NCBI GenBank assembly: GCA_035504415.1
Contig: DATJRY010000012.1
Location: 1 to 64,000 of the forward strand
Direction: 5' to 3'
Length of the DNA: 64,000 nt
Source: Candidatus Sulfotelmatobacter sp.
GTDB taxonomy: Bacteria > Vulcanimicrobiota > Vulcanimicrobiia > Vulcanimicrobiales > Vulcanimicrobiaceae
The stretch's first letter is position 1, and each line of letters starts with the position of its first letter. The position numbers and the translations under genes were made by a program. The notes below the pieces were generated by a model, which made no database searches, was not told the DNA's origin, and saw only the letters and a program-made list of their open reading frames with translations. Shown here piece by piece: positions 9,108-17,026 of the stretch.

Positions 9108-9571
9108 CGCGGCAGCGCGACGGCGAGCCAGAAGACGACGGTGCTCAGCAGGCCGGTGCCGCAGACGGCGGCCGCGCGCGCCCGCGCGGGTCGGGGACGC
9201 GGCGGCCGGCTCGTGCGCACGCGCGGCGCCAACAGCAGATAGCGCCCGCGCGTGCCGACCAGGACGCCGGCGGGGACGAGCCGGGGAGTGAAATCGGTCA
9301 GCGCGACGTCGCGCGGCAGGTTCAGGTCCGCGTTCTCGCGGACGAAATCGCACAGGCGCCGCGCTGCGCCGCTGTTGCGGTCCGCGACGACGACGAGCAG
9401 ATCGCGGATCGCGAGCACGACGAACGACCAGCGGCGATCACGTTCCGGGGCCGGCGCGCGCAGTGCCGCGCGCAGGCGCCGCGCGACCTCGAGGACGGCC
9501 GCCCGCCGGCCGGGGGCGCAGCGACGCACGTCGGCCAGGAATCGTTCGTAAAAGAGCACCTCGTCGGTCAC
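9104..9571 (-). CDS. Hypothetical protein with C-terminal membrane segment
   Basis: Not recognised. About 155 residues from GTG 9571; a further in-frame GTG at 9610 would add 13 residues, and neither has a strong ribosome site. The N-terminal half is helical and Arg-rich (RRAAVLEVARRLRAALRA). A middle segment reads ENADLNLPRDVALTDFTP. The C-terminus has an Arg/Pro linker and one hydrophobic helix (VCGTGLLSTVVFWLAVAL), suggesting a tail-anchored protein. Its stop overlaps the SDR start by 4 bases, which supports it as a real coupled gene. Confidence 0.6.
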   Translation of the reverse strand: MTDEVLFYERFLADVRRCAPGRRAAVLEVARRLRAALRAPAPERDRRWSFVVLAIRDLLVVVADRNSGAARRLCDFVRENADLNLPRDVALTDFTPRLVPAGVLVGTRGRYLLLAPRVRTSRPPRPRPARARAAAVCGTGLLSTVVFWLAVALPR

Positions 9572-9736
9572 GCTCGTCCGCCTGCCTTCTCTCCCCACGG
9601 CTCCTTCCACAGACCGTGTCGAACGTCCGATGGTGACACCCGGCGCGAGGAATTTTTCGCGTTCGCAGGCGGCCTGGTATGCCAGCGCGGTTCGCGTCGA
9701 GGAACCGCCACGCTTGGAGCAGGAGAACCCCCTCGC

Positions 9737-9976
9737 ATGGACGATGCCCGACGGCTGGCCAACGCGCTCAACGCCCTGGCCAAGAACCCGCAGTTCTCGT
9801 ATACCAAGGCGCGCGCGGCGGCGCGCAACGAGCCGGCCGTGGACTGGAGCGCCACCAAGGCGCGCAACGCCGACTTCAACCCCGAGGTCGACGGCAGCGA
9901 GTCGTTCGTGATGAAGGACGGCAGCGTGTGCGCCTGGATGCCGGGACAGTTCCGGTACGCGGCGCAGCCCCGCTGA
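9737..9976 (+). CDS. Small hypothetical protein
   Basis: A 79-residue ORF with an upstream GGAGCAGGAG ribosome site about 11 bases before ATG 9737. The sequence is soluble, with a helical start (MDDARRLANALNALAKN) and a second half FVMKDGSVCAWMPGQFRY. There is no signal peptide and no metal motif. It stands alone, divergent from the upstream operon and convergent with the protease gene 9 bases away. Function unknown. Confidence 0.6.
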   Translation: MDDARRLANALNALAKNPQFSYTKARAAARNEPAVDWSATKARNADFNPEVDGSESFVMKDGSVCAWMPGQFRYAAQPR

Positions 9977-9985
9977 GTCCCGCGA

Positions 9986-10945
9986 CTACGTGCGGGGGCG
10001 CGCCTCGGCGGGGATGATCGTGCGCGTCACGCGCTCGTTACGGCGCAGCAGCGTGACCTTCGTCGGCGCGTCGACGTGCCGGTCGGTCAGCAGTTTGTGG
10101 AGCCCGTCGACGCTGGTGATCTCCTCGTCGCCGAGCGCGATCAGCACGTCGCCCTCCTCGACGCCAGCCCGCGCGGCCGGGCTGTGGTCCTCCACGCCGT
10201 GCACGAGCACGCCGTGCGTCTGGGTGAGCTCGTGCAAGCGCTGCAGGTGGCGCGGAACCTCGACGTCGGCACCCGCGACGCCGACGTAGGCGCGCGTGAT
10301 CTTCCCGTCGCGGATCAGCAGACCGGCCAGTCGCGTCGCGGTGTTCGAGGCGATCGCGAAGCAGATGCCTTGGCCGCCGGAGACGATCGCGGTGTTGATG
10401 CCGATGACGCGGCCGCGCGCGTCGACCAGCGGGCCACCGCTGTTGCCGGGGTTGAGCGCGGCATCGGTCTGGATGACGTTGTCGATCAAACGGCCCGACT
10501 GCGAGCGCAGCGAGCGGCCGAGGGCGGAGACGACGCCGGCCGTCACCGCGCATTGCAAACCGAACGGGTTGCCGAGCGCGATCGCCAGCTGGCCGACCCG
10601 CAGCTGCGCGGAGTCGGCGATCTCGACCGGGACCAGATCGGGCGCGGCGATGCGGACGACCGCTAGGTCGCTATCGGGGTCGTCGCCGATCAGCATCGCG
10701 CGGTAGCGCCGGCCGTCGAGCAACGCGACCTCGATCTCGCGCGCGCCGTGGACGACGTGCGAGTTGGTGAACACGAAGCCGTCGGTGGTGACGACGAAGC
10801 CGGAACCGCTGCCGGAGCGGCGGCCGTTGGTGCGGACCTCGATCGAGACGACCGCGGGTGCGACCTTGTCGACGACCGCGGTCACGGTCGTGGAGTAGCC
10901 GTCGACCGGCTCGTCGACGGCGTTGAGCGGGAGAACCTGGGGCAT
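9986..10945 (-). CDS. HtrA/DegP-like trypsin-type serine protease with one PDZ domain
   Basis: A 319-residue protease. The catalytic triad is visible as His in FTNSHVVHG, Asp in DPDSDLAVVRI and Ser in NPGNSGGPL. A single PDZ domain occupies about residues 215-310 (GVLVHGVEDHSPAARAGVEEGD is its core). Unlike classic DegP/DegS, the N-terminus (MPQVLPLNAVDEP) carries neither a signal peptide nor a membrane anchor, so a cytoplasmic location or non-classical export is implied. Family members degrade or sense misfolded proteins. It is divergent from the lectin gene, with a 25-bp repeat in the shared spacer. Confidence 0.88.
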   Translation of the reverse strand: MPQVLPLNAVDEPVDGYSTTVTAVVDKVAPAVVSIEVRTNGRRSGSGSGFVVTTDGFVFTNSHVVHGAREIEVALLDGRRYRAMLIGDDPDSDLAVVRIAAPDLVPVEIADSAQLRVGQLAIALGNPFGLQCAVTAGVVSALGRSLRSQSGRLIDNVIQTDAALNPGNSGGPLVDARGRVIGINTAIVSGGQGICFAIASNTATRLAGLLIRDGKITRAYVGVAGADVEVPRHLQRLHELTQTHGVLVHGVEDHSPAARAGVEEGDVLIALGDEEITSVDGLHKLLTDRHVDAPTKVTLLRRNERVTRTIIPAEARPRT

Positions 10946-10957
10946 GGTGCGTGCCTA

Positions 10958-10982
10958 AGACCGGAGGCGGCGCCAGGCCGGT
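10958..10982 (+). repeat. 25-bp direct repeat, copy 1
   Basis: This element lies in the spacer between the protease and lectin genes. It matches 11495-11519 at 23 of 25 positions in the same orientation. Each copy has ACCGG and CCGGT ends that can pair. The role is unknown. Confidence 0.6.
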
Positions 10983-11043
10983 TTCAGGCCAGGTATGACG
11001 GAACCGCGGGCTGGGCAAGAGAGCTCTCGGAAAGGTGGTGGAC

Positions 11044-11478
11044 ATGAAAAGCATTCTTACCGGCGCCCTTGCGGCGTTGACGCTCATCGCGGCGTCGTTC
11101 GGTCCCGCCGTCGCGCAGCCGTATCCGCCCGGCTCGTACCAAGCCTCGTGCACGGGGATCCACGTCCGCAACGGCCTGCTGGTGGCGCACTGTACGGCCG
11201 CCAACGGCGCCGTCGTGCGCAGCACCATCCCGCTCGGACGCTGCGGCGGCGGACCCGTCGCCAACAACAACGGCCGGCTGGTCTGCGGCGGCGGCGCGGT
11301 GGGCTACGTCCCGCCGGGCTCGTATCAGCAGAGCTGCCAGAACGCGCACATGGAGAACGGCTTGCTGGTCGCGATGTGCAACCGCGCCGGCGGGGGCCTA
11401 CGGCGCTCGCAGATCGACCCGCGGCGCTGCCGCGGCGCGAACATCGTCAACAGCAACGGACGTCTAGTCTGCGGCTGA
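11044..11478 (+). CDS. Secreted protein with two cyanovirin-N-homology (CVNH) repeats
   Basis: A 144-residue protein. ATG 11044 follows an AAAGGTGG ribosome site and opens a Sec signal peptide ending near GPAVAQ. The mature part is two tandem repeats of about 55 residues, each with the CVNH layout: PPGSYQ-x-SC, NGLLVA-x-C, a short Arg-containing strand, then a Cys before N-NGRLVCG. The paired cysteines suggest disulfides outside the cytoplasm. Known CVNH domains bind mannose-type glycans, and two fused repeats give a bivalent lectin. The ligand here is inferred, not shown. The gene is flanked on both sides by the 25-bp repeats. Confidence 0.8.
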   Translation: MKSILTGALAALTLIAASFGPAVAQPYPPGSYQASCTGIHVRNGLLVAHCTAANGAVVRSTIPLGRCGGGPVANNNGRLVCGGGAVGYVPPGSYQQSCQNAHMENGLLVAMCNRAGGGLRRSQIDPRRCRGANIVNSNGRLVCG

Positions 11479-11494
11479 TCGTCCGACGCCGCTG

Positions 11495-11519
11495 AGACCG
11501 GAGTCGGCGCCAGTCCGGT
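11495..11519 (+). repeat. 25-bp direct repeat, copy 2
   Basis: This is the partner of the element at 10958-10982; the two differ only at two G/T positions. It lies between the lectin stop and the DMT permease start, so the copies bracket the lectin gene. ACCGGA and TCCGGT form a 6-base inverted repeat within it. Confidence 0.6.
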
Positions 11520-11541
11520 GCCGGCGGCGTACCATACGCGG

Positions 11542-12426
11542 GTGAGCCGACCGCTCGGCACCCTCGCGGCGCTGTTCTACATCTTCCTCTGGGCGTCGGC
11601 GTACGTGCCGAGCAAGGTCGGCGTCCTGGGCTCCTCGCCGCTGTGGTTCTTGGTCGTGCGCTTCGCGACGGCCGGTTCGCTCGCGGTCCTGCTGGCGCTG
11701 GCGCTGCGCGCGCCGTTCCCGCGGACCCGACGCGCCTGGCTGACGGTGGTCGTCTTGGGGGTGCTCGGCAACGCGATCTACCTGGGCTGCACGTACGAAG
11801 CGCTGCGCCACCTGGCTTCAGGCCTCGGCGCGATCGTCGCTTCGACGAACCCGCTCGTACTGGCGCTGGTCGCGCCGTGGGCGCTGCGCGAGCCGCTCTC
11901 GGTCGGGAAAGTCGCGGGACTGGTGCTCGGATTCGGCGGCGTGCTGGCCATCGTGCTGGTGCGGGCCGGCAGCGGGACGGCCGAGCCGCGCGACGTCGCG
12001 CTGGCGTTCGTCGGCGTGCTGGCCAGCGTCGCGGCGACGATCGTCTACAAGCGCTGGACGACCGCGCTCGACCTGCGCGCCGTCACCGGTCTACAGCTGC
12101 TGGCGGCCGGCGTCGTCGTCCTACCGCTGGCGGTGCTGACCGAGGGCGCGCCGCATGCGCACTGGTCCTGGCAGCTGATCGTCTCGTTCGTCTACGTCGT
12201 GCTGGTGATGTCGATCGGCGCCTCGCTGCTGTGGTTCTGGCTGCTCACCCACGGCGAGGCGTCGCGTGTAAGCGCCTACTACTTCTTGACCCCGGTCTTC
12301 GGCCTGGCGCTCTCGGCGCTGCTGCTGCACGAACCGGTCTACTGGCGCGACCTGATCGGCCTGCTGGCCGTGGCTGCCGGCATCACCCTGGTGCAGCGCT
12401 CGGTTCCCGGGGCGACCCGGTCGTAA
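11542..12426 (+). CDS. EamA-family (DMT superfamily) permease
   Basis: About 294 residues with ten hydrophobic helices arranged as two five-helix EamA repeats (LGTLAALFYIFLWASAYVPSKVG in the first; FVGVLASVAATIVYKRWT opening the second). The end of repeat two, YYFLTPVFGLALSALLLHEPV, is the family signature for RhaT/YdcZ-like drug/metabolite exporters. It is probably an inner-membrane exporter of a metabolite or amino acid. The start is uncertain: GTG 11542 or GTG 11518 (which lies inside the 25-bp repeat), neither with a clear ribosome site. Confidence 0.85.
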   Translation: MSRPLGTLAALFYIFLWASAYVPSKVGVLGSSPLWFLVVRFATAGSLAVLLALALRAPFPRTRRAWLTVVVLGVLGNAIYLGCTYEALRHLASGLGAIVASTNPLVLALVAPWALREPLSVGKVAGLVLGFGGVLAIVLVRAGSGTAEPRDVALAFVGVLASVAATIVYKRWTTALDLRAVTGLQLLAAGVVVLPLAVLTEGAPHAHWSWQLIVSFVYVVLVMSIGASLLWFWLLTHGEASRVSAYYFLTPVFGLALSALLLHEPVYWRDLIGLLAVAAGITLVQRSVPGATRS

Positions 12427-12459
12427 GAGGCGCCGAATCTGGGTACGATTTCGAACAAC

Positions 12460-14118
12460 GTGACCGTGGCCTCCGGGCTCGCCACTGATGCCATCCAGCG
12501 CCGCCTGGCGATGCTGGTGCGCGCCGGGGAGCTCTTTCATCGCTCCCTCGATCTCGACGAGACGCTCTCCAACGTGGCGCATACCGCGGTCGAGTCGTTC
12601 GCGGAACTGTGCCTGTTCGATCTGATCGACGAGAAGACGGGCCGCCTCTACGTCAGCGTCGGCGCCCACCGCGACCCCGAGATCGAGTCCTCGCTCAAGG
12701 CGATGGTGACGCCTCTCTTGCAGTCGGAGACGCGCGGCGTTCATCCGGCGCGCTACGTCGCGAGCACCGGCGACTCGTTCTTCGTCCCCGTCTTCGACGA
12801 GCGCACGTTGCTCGAGCACGCCTCGTCCGATCCGCACGAAGCCTTCATGCGGCTGATGGGCTATCGTTCGAAGATCGTCGTGCCGGTCGTCGCCGAAGAA
12901 GCGATCTTCGGTGCGCTCACGTTCGTACGCACCGACTGCACCGATCCGTTCGAAGTGGGCGACCTGGAAGCGGCGCAGGAGTTGGGGCGCCGTGCGGGGC
13001 TGGCCGTCGCCAACGCGAAGCGCTATCGCCGCGAGCAGCACGTCGCCGAAACGTTGCAGCGCACGTTCCTCAACGACGAGCTGCCGCAGACGGCACGCTT
13101 GCAATTCAATGCGATCTATCAGCCCGCGCACGTCGACAGCGCGCTCGGCGGCGACTGGTACGACGCGTTCGTGAGCGATGGACGCATCGTGCTCACGATC
13201 GGCGACGTCACCGGCAAGGGCATCGAGGCGGCGCGCCTGATGGTGCAGCTGCGGCAGTGGATTCGTCTCGCCGCGGTCGTCACGATGGATCCGGCCGGAA
13301 TGTTACGACTGCTCAACCGCGCGATGATCGGCGAGGGCCGTGACGAGCTGGCGACCGCGTTCGTGGCCGTCGTCGACGAGGCAGGGCGCACGATCCGCTA
13401 CGCGTCCGCGGGACACCCGCCGCCGATCGTCAAGCCGCACGTCGGCGCGCCGTTCCCACTGCCGGCCGCGAGCTGCGTGCCGCTGGGCATCGCGTCCGAC
13501 AGCGAATACGTTTCCCTCGAGACTCCGCTCGACGAGGTCGCGCTGCTGGTCGGCTATACGGACGGGCTGACCGAGGTCGACCGCGATCCGATCGCCGGCC
13601 AGGACGCCGTCGAGGCGCTGCTCGCCGGCGACGAGGCACTGCACGCCGCGAACCCGGCCCGGTTCGTCAATCGTCTGGTCACCTTGCGGCAAGCGCGCGA
13701 CGACGTCGCGATCCTCTCGATGGCGGTGGGGCGGACGCGCCGCTGGGCGTTCGACGTCAGCGATTCGGCCGCCGCCTACGCGATCAAGCGTGACTTCGTC
13801 GCCGCCATTCGCGAGGAGTACGGGCCGTCGGCGAATCTCGAAGCCTGCGAGCTGATCTTCAGCGAGCTGGTCGGCAACGTGTTGCGCTACGCGCCGGGCC
13901 GGCTGAGCCTGGCCCTCTCCGTCGACGAGCGCGGCGTGTGGCTCCACGTGATGGACGACGGTGTCGGCTTCGAGGGTCTCCCCTCGCTGCCGGGCGACAT
14001 CTGGTCGGAATCCGGCCGTGGGCTGTTCCTGGTCGCGGCGCTGGCGGCCGACGTCACCATCCGCCGCTTGCCGGTATTCGGCACCTACGTGAAGGCGCTG
14101 CTGCCGAAGCACGCGTAG
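12460..14118 (+). CDS. GAF - PP2C (SpoIIE/RsbU) phosphatase - HATPase switch protein
   Basis: A 552-residue three-domain regulator. Residues about 15-190 are a GAF sensor domain. About 195-420 are a PP2C-type phosphatase with GGDWYD, GDVTGKG, GHPPP, YTDGLTE and RDDVA motifs (metal-binding aspartates present). About 430-552 are a histidine-kinase-like ATPase of the RsbW type with N box ELVGNVLRYAPG, G1 DDGVGF and G2 GRGLFLVAALA. RsbU dephosphorylates anti-anti-sigma proteins and RsbW phosphorylates them, so this fusion could set both directions of a partner switch. No STAS-domain partner lies in the window. Start is GTG 12460. Confidence 0.88.
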   Translation: MTVASGLATDAIQRRLAMLVRAGELFHRSLDLDETLSNVAHTAVESFAELCLFDLIDEKTGRLYVSVGAHRDPEIESSLKAMVTPLLQSETRGVHPARYVASTGDSFFVPVFDERTLLEHASSDPHEAFMRLMGYRSKIVVPVVAEEAIFGALTFVRTDCTDPFEVGDLEAAQELGRRAGLAVANAKRYRREQHVAETLQRTFLNDELPQTARLQFNAIYQPAHVDSALGGDWYDAFVSDGRIVLTIGDVTGKGIEAARLMVQLRQWIRLAAVVTMDPAGMLRLLNRAMIGEGRDELATAFVAVVDEAGRTIRYASAGHPPPIVKPHVGAPFPLPAASCVPLGIASDSEYVSLETPLDEVALLVGYTDGLTEVDRDPIAGQDAVEALLAGDEALHAANPARFVNRLVTLRQARDDVAILSMAVGRTRRWAFDVSDSAAAYAIKRDFVAAIREEYGPSANLEACELIFSELVGNVLRYAPGRLSLALSVDERGVWLHVMDDGVGFEGLPSLPGDIWSESGRGLFLVAALAADVTIRRLPVFGTYVKALLPKHA

Positions 14119-14126
14119 GCTCCGGC

Positions 14127-14897
14127 ATGAGCATGTCGGGAGTCGTCTCCGAGGGCGAGCGCGACCCGCGCCGCACGGCGCAGGCGTGGTGCGAGGCCTG
14201 GAACCGCCGTGACCTCGATGCGGTGATGAGCCACTACGCCGCCGACGTCGTCTTCACGTCGCCCACCGTCGTCACGCGCTGGGGACACGCGGACGGAACG
14301 TTGCGCGGCCGCGACGCGCTGCGCGAGCACTTCGCGCGCGGCATCACCGCGCCGAACCTGCGCTTCACGCTGCAGGACGTGCTGCGCGGCGTGGCCGAGA
14401 CGACGGTCCTCTACCGGCGCGAAACGGGCGCGCTGGTCGCCGACGCCAACGTGTACGACGTGCACGGCCACATCGTGCGCGCCGTCGCGACCTACGGCGA
14501 GCCGGATCCGAGCGCGACGCTCGCCGGCGGCCTCGACCATCTCGTGCTCAACTGCACCGACGTCGAGCGCACGATCGCGTTCTACGTCGACGCGCTGGGC
14601 GCGGAGCTGGTGCATTTCGGCGAAGGCCGCCGCGCACTGCGCTTCGGCCCGCAGAAGATCAACCTGCATCAGCTGGGCAACCGATGGTCGCCGTTGGCCG
14701 CCGTGCCGACCGCCGGCTCGGCCGACTATTGCCTGGTCGCCGCGGTCGGGCCCGACGAGGTGCGGGCGCGGCTCGAAGCCGCCGGGGTGCCGATCGAGCT
14801 CGGCCCGGTCCCGAAGACGGGCGCCCGCGGGCCGATCACCTCGCACTACGTGCGCGATCCCGACGGCAACCTGGTCGAGCTGGGCGCCTACGGCTGA
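14127..14897 (+). CDS. SnoaL-like domain fused to a VOC (glyoxalase/bleomycin-resistance) domain
   Basis: A 256-residue fusion from ATG 14127. Residues about 8-125 are a SnoaL/NTF2-like domain (AWNRRDLDAVMSHYAADVVFTSP, then GRDALREHF). Residues about 135-256 are a VOC domain (GLDHLVLNCTDVERTIAFYVDALGAEL, ending HYVRDPDGNLVELGAYG), with His, Glu and related residues in the usual metal-binding places. Both halves are small-molecule binding or isomerase folds. The substrate is unknown. It starts 8 bases after the switch-protein gene and may share its transcript. Confidence 0.8.
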   Translation: MSMSGVVSEGERDPRRTAQAWCEAWNRRDLDAVMSHYAADVVFTSPTVVTRWGHADGTLRGRDALREHFARGITAPNLRFTLQDVLRGVAETTVLYRRETGALVADANVYDVHGHIVRAVATYGEPDPSATLAGGLDHLVLNCTDVERTIAFYVDALGAELVHFGEGRRALRFGPQKINLHQLGNRWSPLAAVPTAGSADYCLVAAVGPDEVRARLEAAGVPIELGPVPKTGARGPITSHYVRDPDGNLVELGAYG

Positions 14898-14949
14898 CCG
14901 CCGGCCGCAGGGCTCCGGCCCGCGGGTACGGAACCGGAGTCGGTCCGCG

Positions 14950-15035
14950 CCCAGGTGGCGGAATTGGTAGACGCGCTAGTTTCAGGTATTAGTGATCGCG
15001 AGGTCGTGGGGGTTCGAGTCCCTTCCTGGGCACCA
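14950..15035 (+). tRNA. tRNA-Leu (anticodon CAG)
   Basis: The acceptor stem GCCCAGG (14950-14956) pairs with CCTGGGC (15025-15031), followed by discriminator A and an encoded CCA. The D-arm is of the leucine type (GGCGGAATTGGTAGAC). The anticodon stem CTAGT/ATTAG closes the loop TTCAGGT, giving anticodon CAG. A long variable arm (TGATCGCGAGGTCG region) marks a class II tRNA. The T-loop is GGTTCGAGTCC. Confidence 0.95.
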
Positions 15036-15043
15036 AGACGATG

Positions 15044-15072
15044 ACGCCGGCAACGCCGGCGTTTTTCTTTTC
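15044..15072 (+). terminator. Rho-independent terminator after tRNA-Leu
   Basis: A perfect 8-base stem ACGCCGGC/GCCGGCGT with a 3-base loop is followed directly by TTTTTCTTTT, 9 bases after the tRNA CCA end. Confidence 0.85.
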
Positions 15073-15110
15073 CGGAAGAGTCGGCCGCGGAGCGGTGGAA
15101 CAGCGCGACG

Positions 15111-15998
15111 ATGCGGACCGCGCGGACGACGCCGGCGACGTTCAGCGACGAGATCCACTGCGCCGACATCCTCGCGCTGGCGGCGACGCTCCCGCGCGGG
15201 CACGTCCAGACCGTCGTCACCAGCCCGCCCTACTTTCGCCTGCGCGACTACGGTACGAACGGGCAGCTCGGTTCCGAGACCAGCCCGGACCGGTACGTCG
15301 AGCACCTCGTCGAGGTGTTCCGGCGGTTGCGTCCGGCGCTGCGAGACGATGGGACGTTGTGGTTGAACCTCGGCGACGTCTCGACGGACGCGGGGCTGCT
15401 CGGGCTGCCGTGGCGCGTCGCGCTCGCGCTCGTCGCCGATGGCTGGCGGCTGATCTCCGACGTCATCTGGCACAAGCCCAACGCGATGCCTTCGTCGAGC
15501 ACGCGCCGTCCGACGGTCGACCACGAGTACGTGTTTCTGCTCGGCGCGAGCGCGCAATACTACTACGACGCCGACGCGATCCGCGAGCCGCACAAGACGT
15601 TCTCGCCGGAGTCGAAGATGCGCGGCGGCCGCGCGCACTTAGAGCCCGGCGGGCGTACGCCGGCGAACGGCAAGTTCGCCGGCCGGCAAGGACTGCACAG
15701 CGGCGCCTGGGACACCGCCTTTCATCCCAAGGGGCGCAACAAGCGCACCGTGTGGAGCGTGCCGCTGAGCAAATTCCGCGGCGCGCATTTCGCGGTCTTC
15801 CCCGAAGGTCTGATCACACCGTGCATCCTGGCGACGAGCCGGCCCGGCGACCTCGTGCTCGACCCGTTCCTGGGCTCGGGGACGACGGCGCTGGTCGCCA
15901 AACGCCTCGGCCGCCGCTACCTCGGCGTCGAGCTCAACGCCGACTACTGCGCGATGGCCGAACGCCGCCTCGCTGCCGACGCAACGGAACGAGCATGA
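15111..15998 (+). CDS. Site-specific DNA methyltransferase (beta class, N4-cytosine or N6-adenine)
   Basis: A 295-residue amino-methyltransferase. Catalytic motif IV is TSPPYF near residue 38, and the SAM-binding motif I is DPFLGSGTTALVAKRLGRRYLGVE near the C-terminus. This circular order defines the beta group. SPPY is commonest in N4-cytosine enzymes, with some N6-adenine members. Supporting segments are DGTLWLNLGD and WHKPNAMPSS. There is no restriction endonuclease next to it, so it looks like an orphan methylase. It sits just downstream of tRNA-Leu, a favoured integration point for mobile DNA, and its stop overlaps the next start (ATGA). The start is chosen as the ATG before MRTARTTPAT; no clear ribosome site was seen. 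Confidence 0.9.
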   Translation: MRTARTTPATFSDEIHCADILALAATLPRGHVQTVVTSPPYFRLRDYGTNGQLGSETSPDRYVEHLVEVFRRLRPALRDDGTLWLNLGDVSTDAGLLGLPWRVALALVADGWRLISDVIWHKPNAMPSSSTRRPTVDHEYVFLLGASAQYYYDADAIREPHKTFSPESKMRGGRAHLEPGGRTPANGKFAGRQGLHSGAWDTAFHPKGRNKRTVWSVPLSKFRGAHFAVFPEGLITPCILATSRPGDLVLDPFLGSGTTALVAKRLGRRYLGVELNADYCAMAERRLAADATERA

Positions 15999-16348
15999 GT
16001 CGAGCGAGCCGTCGCGCCTCGCTCGAGGCGCGCCTTGAAGCTCGGGTCGCGGAATTTCGGAGTGTTTTGCTCCGTGCGCTCAAGGCATGTGCCGGCGGCT
16101 CGTACGGCATGTTCGGGCAGAACGACCTCGCGGACAAACGGCTCGGCAACGTCGCCCGCCGGTTGACGTCAGCCGACGCGCGCGAGCTCCTCGCCTTGGC
16201 TGATGAGATAACGCAGCTCCGCGAAGAGCTCGGTTTTGCAGACCCGGACCCGCTCGTCGGACGCTACCTCGCGTATCGGGCCATGCGCGGCAGCAATGTC
16301 CCCGGCGAGCCGAAACTGGCCGCGCAGTTTCTCGCCGAGCTCTCCTAG
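15995..16348 (+). CDS. Small hypothetical protein coupled to the methyltransferase
   Basis: A 117-residue protein that begins inside the methylase stop codon (ATGA overlap), so it is probably translated with it. The N-terminus is basic and helical (SLEARLEARVAEFRSVLL). The middle contains CAGGSYGMFGQND, which looks conserved-motif-like, and the rest is helical (RELLALADEITQLREELGF). I do not recognise a domain. It could be a DNA-binding accessory or a remnant of a restriction partner. Nothing in it resembles a nuclease motif such as PD-ExK or HNH. Confidence 0.6.
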   Translation: MSRASRRASLEARLEARVAEFRSVLLRALKACAGGSYGMFGQNDLADKRLGNVARRLTSADARELLALADEITQLREELGFADPDPLVGRYLAYRAMRGSNVPGEPKLAAQFLAELS

Positions 16349-16372
16349 TGGCCTACGATCCGCCGAAGTGGC

Positions 16373-17005
16373 TCATGACGACGAGCCATTTGCGCGGCGC
16401 TCGAGACGAGCTTTGAGCGCGGGCCACTCGTCGGCGGTGATCGCGTAGCGGGCGGAGTCGCGCGGGGTGAGGTCGACGGCGAGGCGATGCGCGCGCAGGA
16501 TCCCCTCGAAGCGACCGCCGATGCGTTCGATCGCCGTCCGTGAGGTCGTGTTGCGCGCGTCGGTATGCAGGCAGACGCGCAGCATGTCCCATTCCTCGAA
16601 GGCGAGCGTGAGCATCAGCAGCTTCGCTTCGGTGTTGGCGGCGGTGCGGGTCGCGCTGCGCGCGAGCCAGGTGTAGCCGATCTCGCCGACGTCGGGTGTC
16701 GCGCGCGCGGCGCGCGGATGATCGGCCGGCCACGCCCAGCGCTCGAGGTCGAAGAAGCGGGTCGAGCCGATCACGATGCCGTCGGCGAGCCGGACCGTCG
16801 CGAACGGCGCGGCGGTCCCGGCTGCGCGCCAGGCCGCGGCGGTTTGGACGTAGCGCTCGGCGTCCGCGCGCGTGTGCGGTGTCGGGCTCCAGCGATAGAT
16901 CGACGGGTCTTCCGCTCGCGCGGCCAAGAGCCCGTCGACGTGCTGCAGGCCGAGCGGCTCGAGCCGCACGTGGCGGCCGGTCAGAACGAGCGCATCGGCG
17001 AGCAT
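16373..17005 (-). CDS. GNAT-family N-acetyltransferase (RimJ/RimL type)
   Basis: A 210-residue protein from ATG 17005. It opens with LTGRHVRLEPLGLQHVDGLL, typical of RimL-like acetyltransferases. Conserved parts include IGSTRFFDL (strand 4), IGYTWLARSATRTAANTEAKLLML (acetyl-CoA pyrophosphate loop region) and RVCLHTDARNTTSRTAIERIGGRFEGILR (the asparagine plus the IGGRFEG hairpin of the family). It probably acetylates a protein N-terminus or an amine; the target is unknown. Confidence 0.87.
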   Translation of the reverse strand: MLADALVLTGRHVRLEPLGLQHVDGLLAARAEDPSIYRWSPTPHTRADAERYVQTAAAWRAAGTAAPFATVRLADGIVIGSTRFFDLERWAWPADHPRAARATPDVGEIGYTWLARSATRTAANTEAKLLMLTLAFEEWDMLRVCLHTDARNTTSRTAIERIGGRFEGILRAHRLAVDLTPRDSARYAITADEWPALKARLERRANGSSS

Positions 17006-17026
17006 GGCGACTCTATGCGCGGGACA

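Noticed and set aside
15000-16372. A duplicated tRNA-Leu 3' end marking an integrated element
   Set aside because: I looked by eye for a copy of the GGTTCGAGTCCCTTCC region downstream of the methyltransferase and saw none; no integrase is present.
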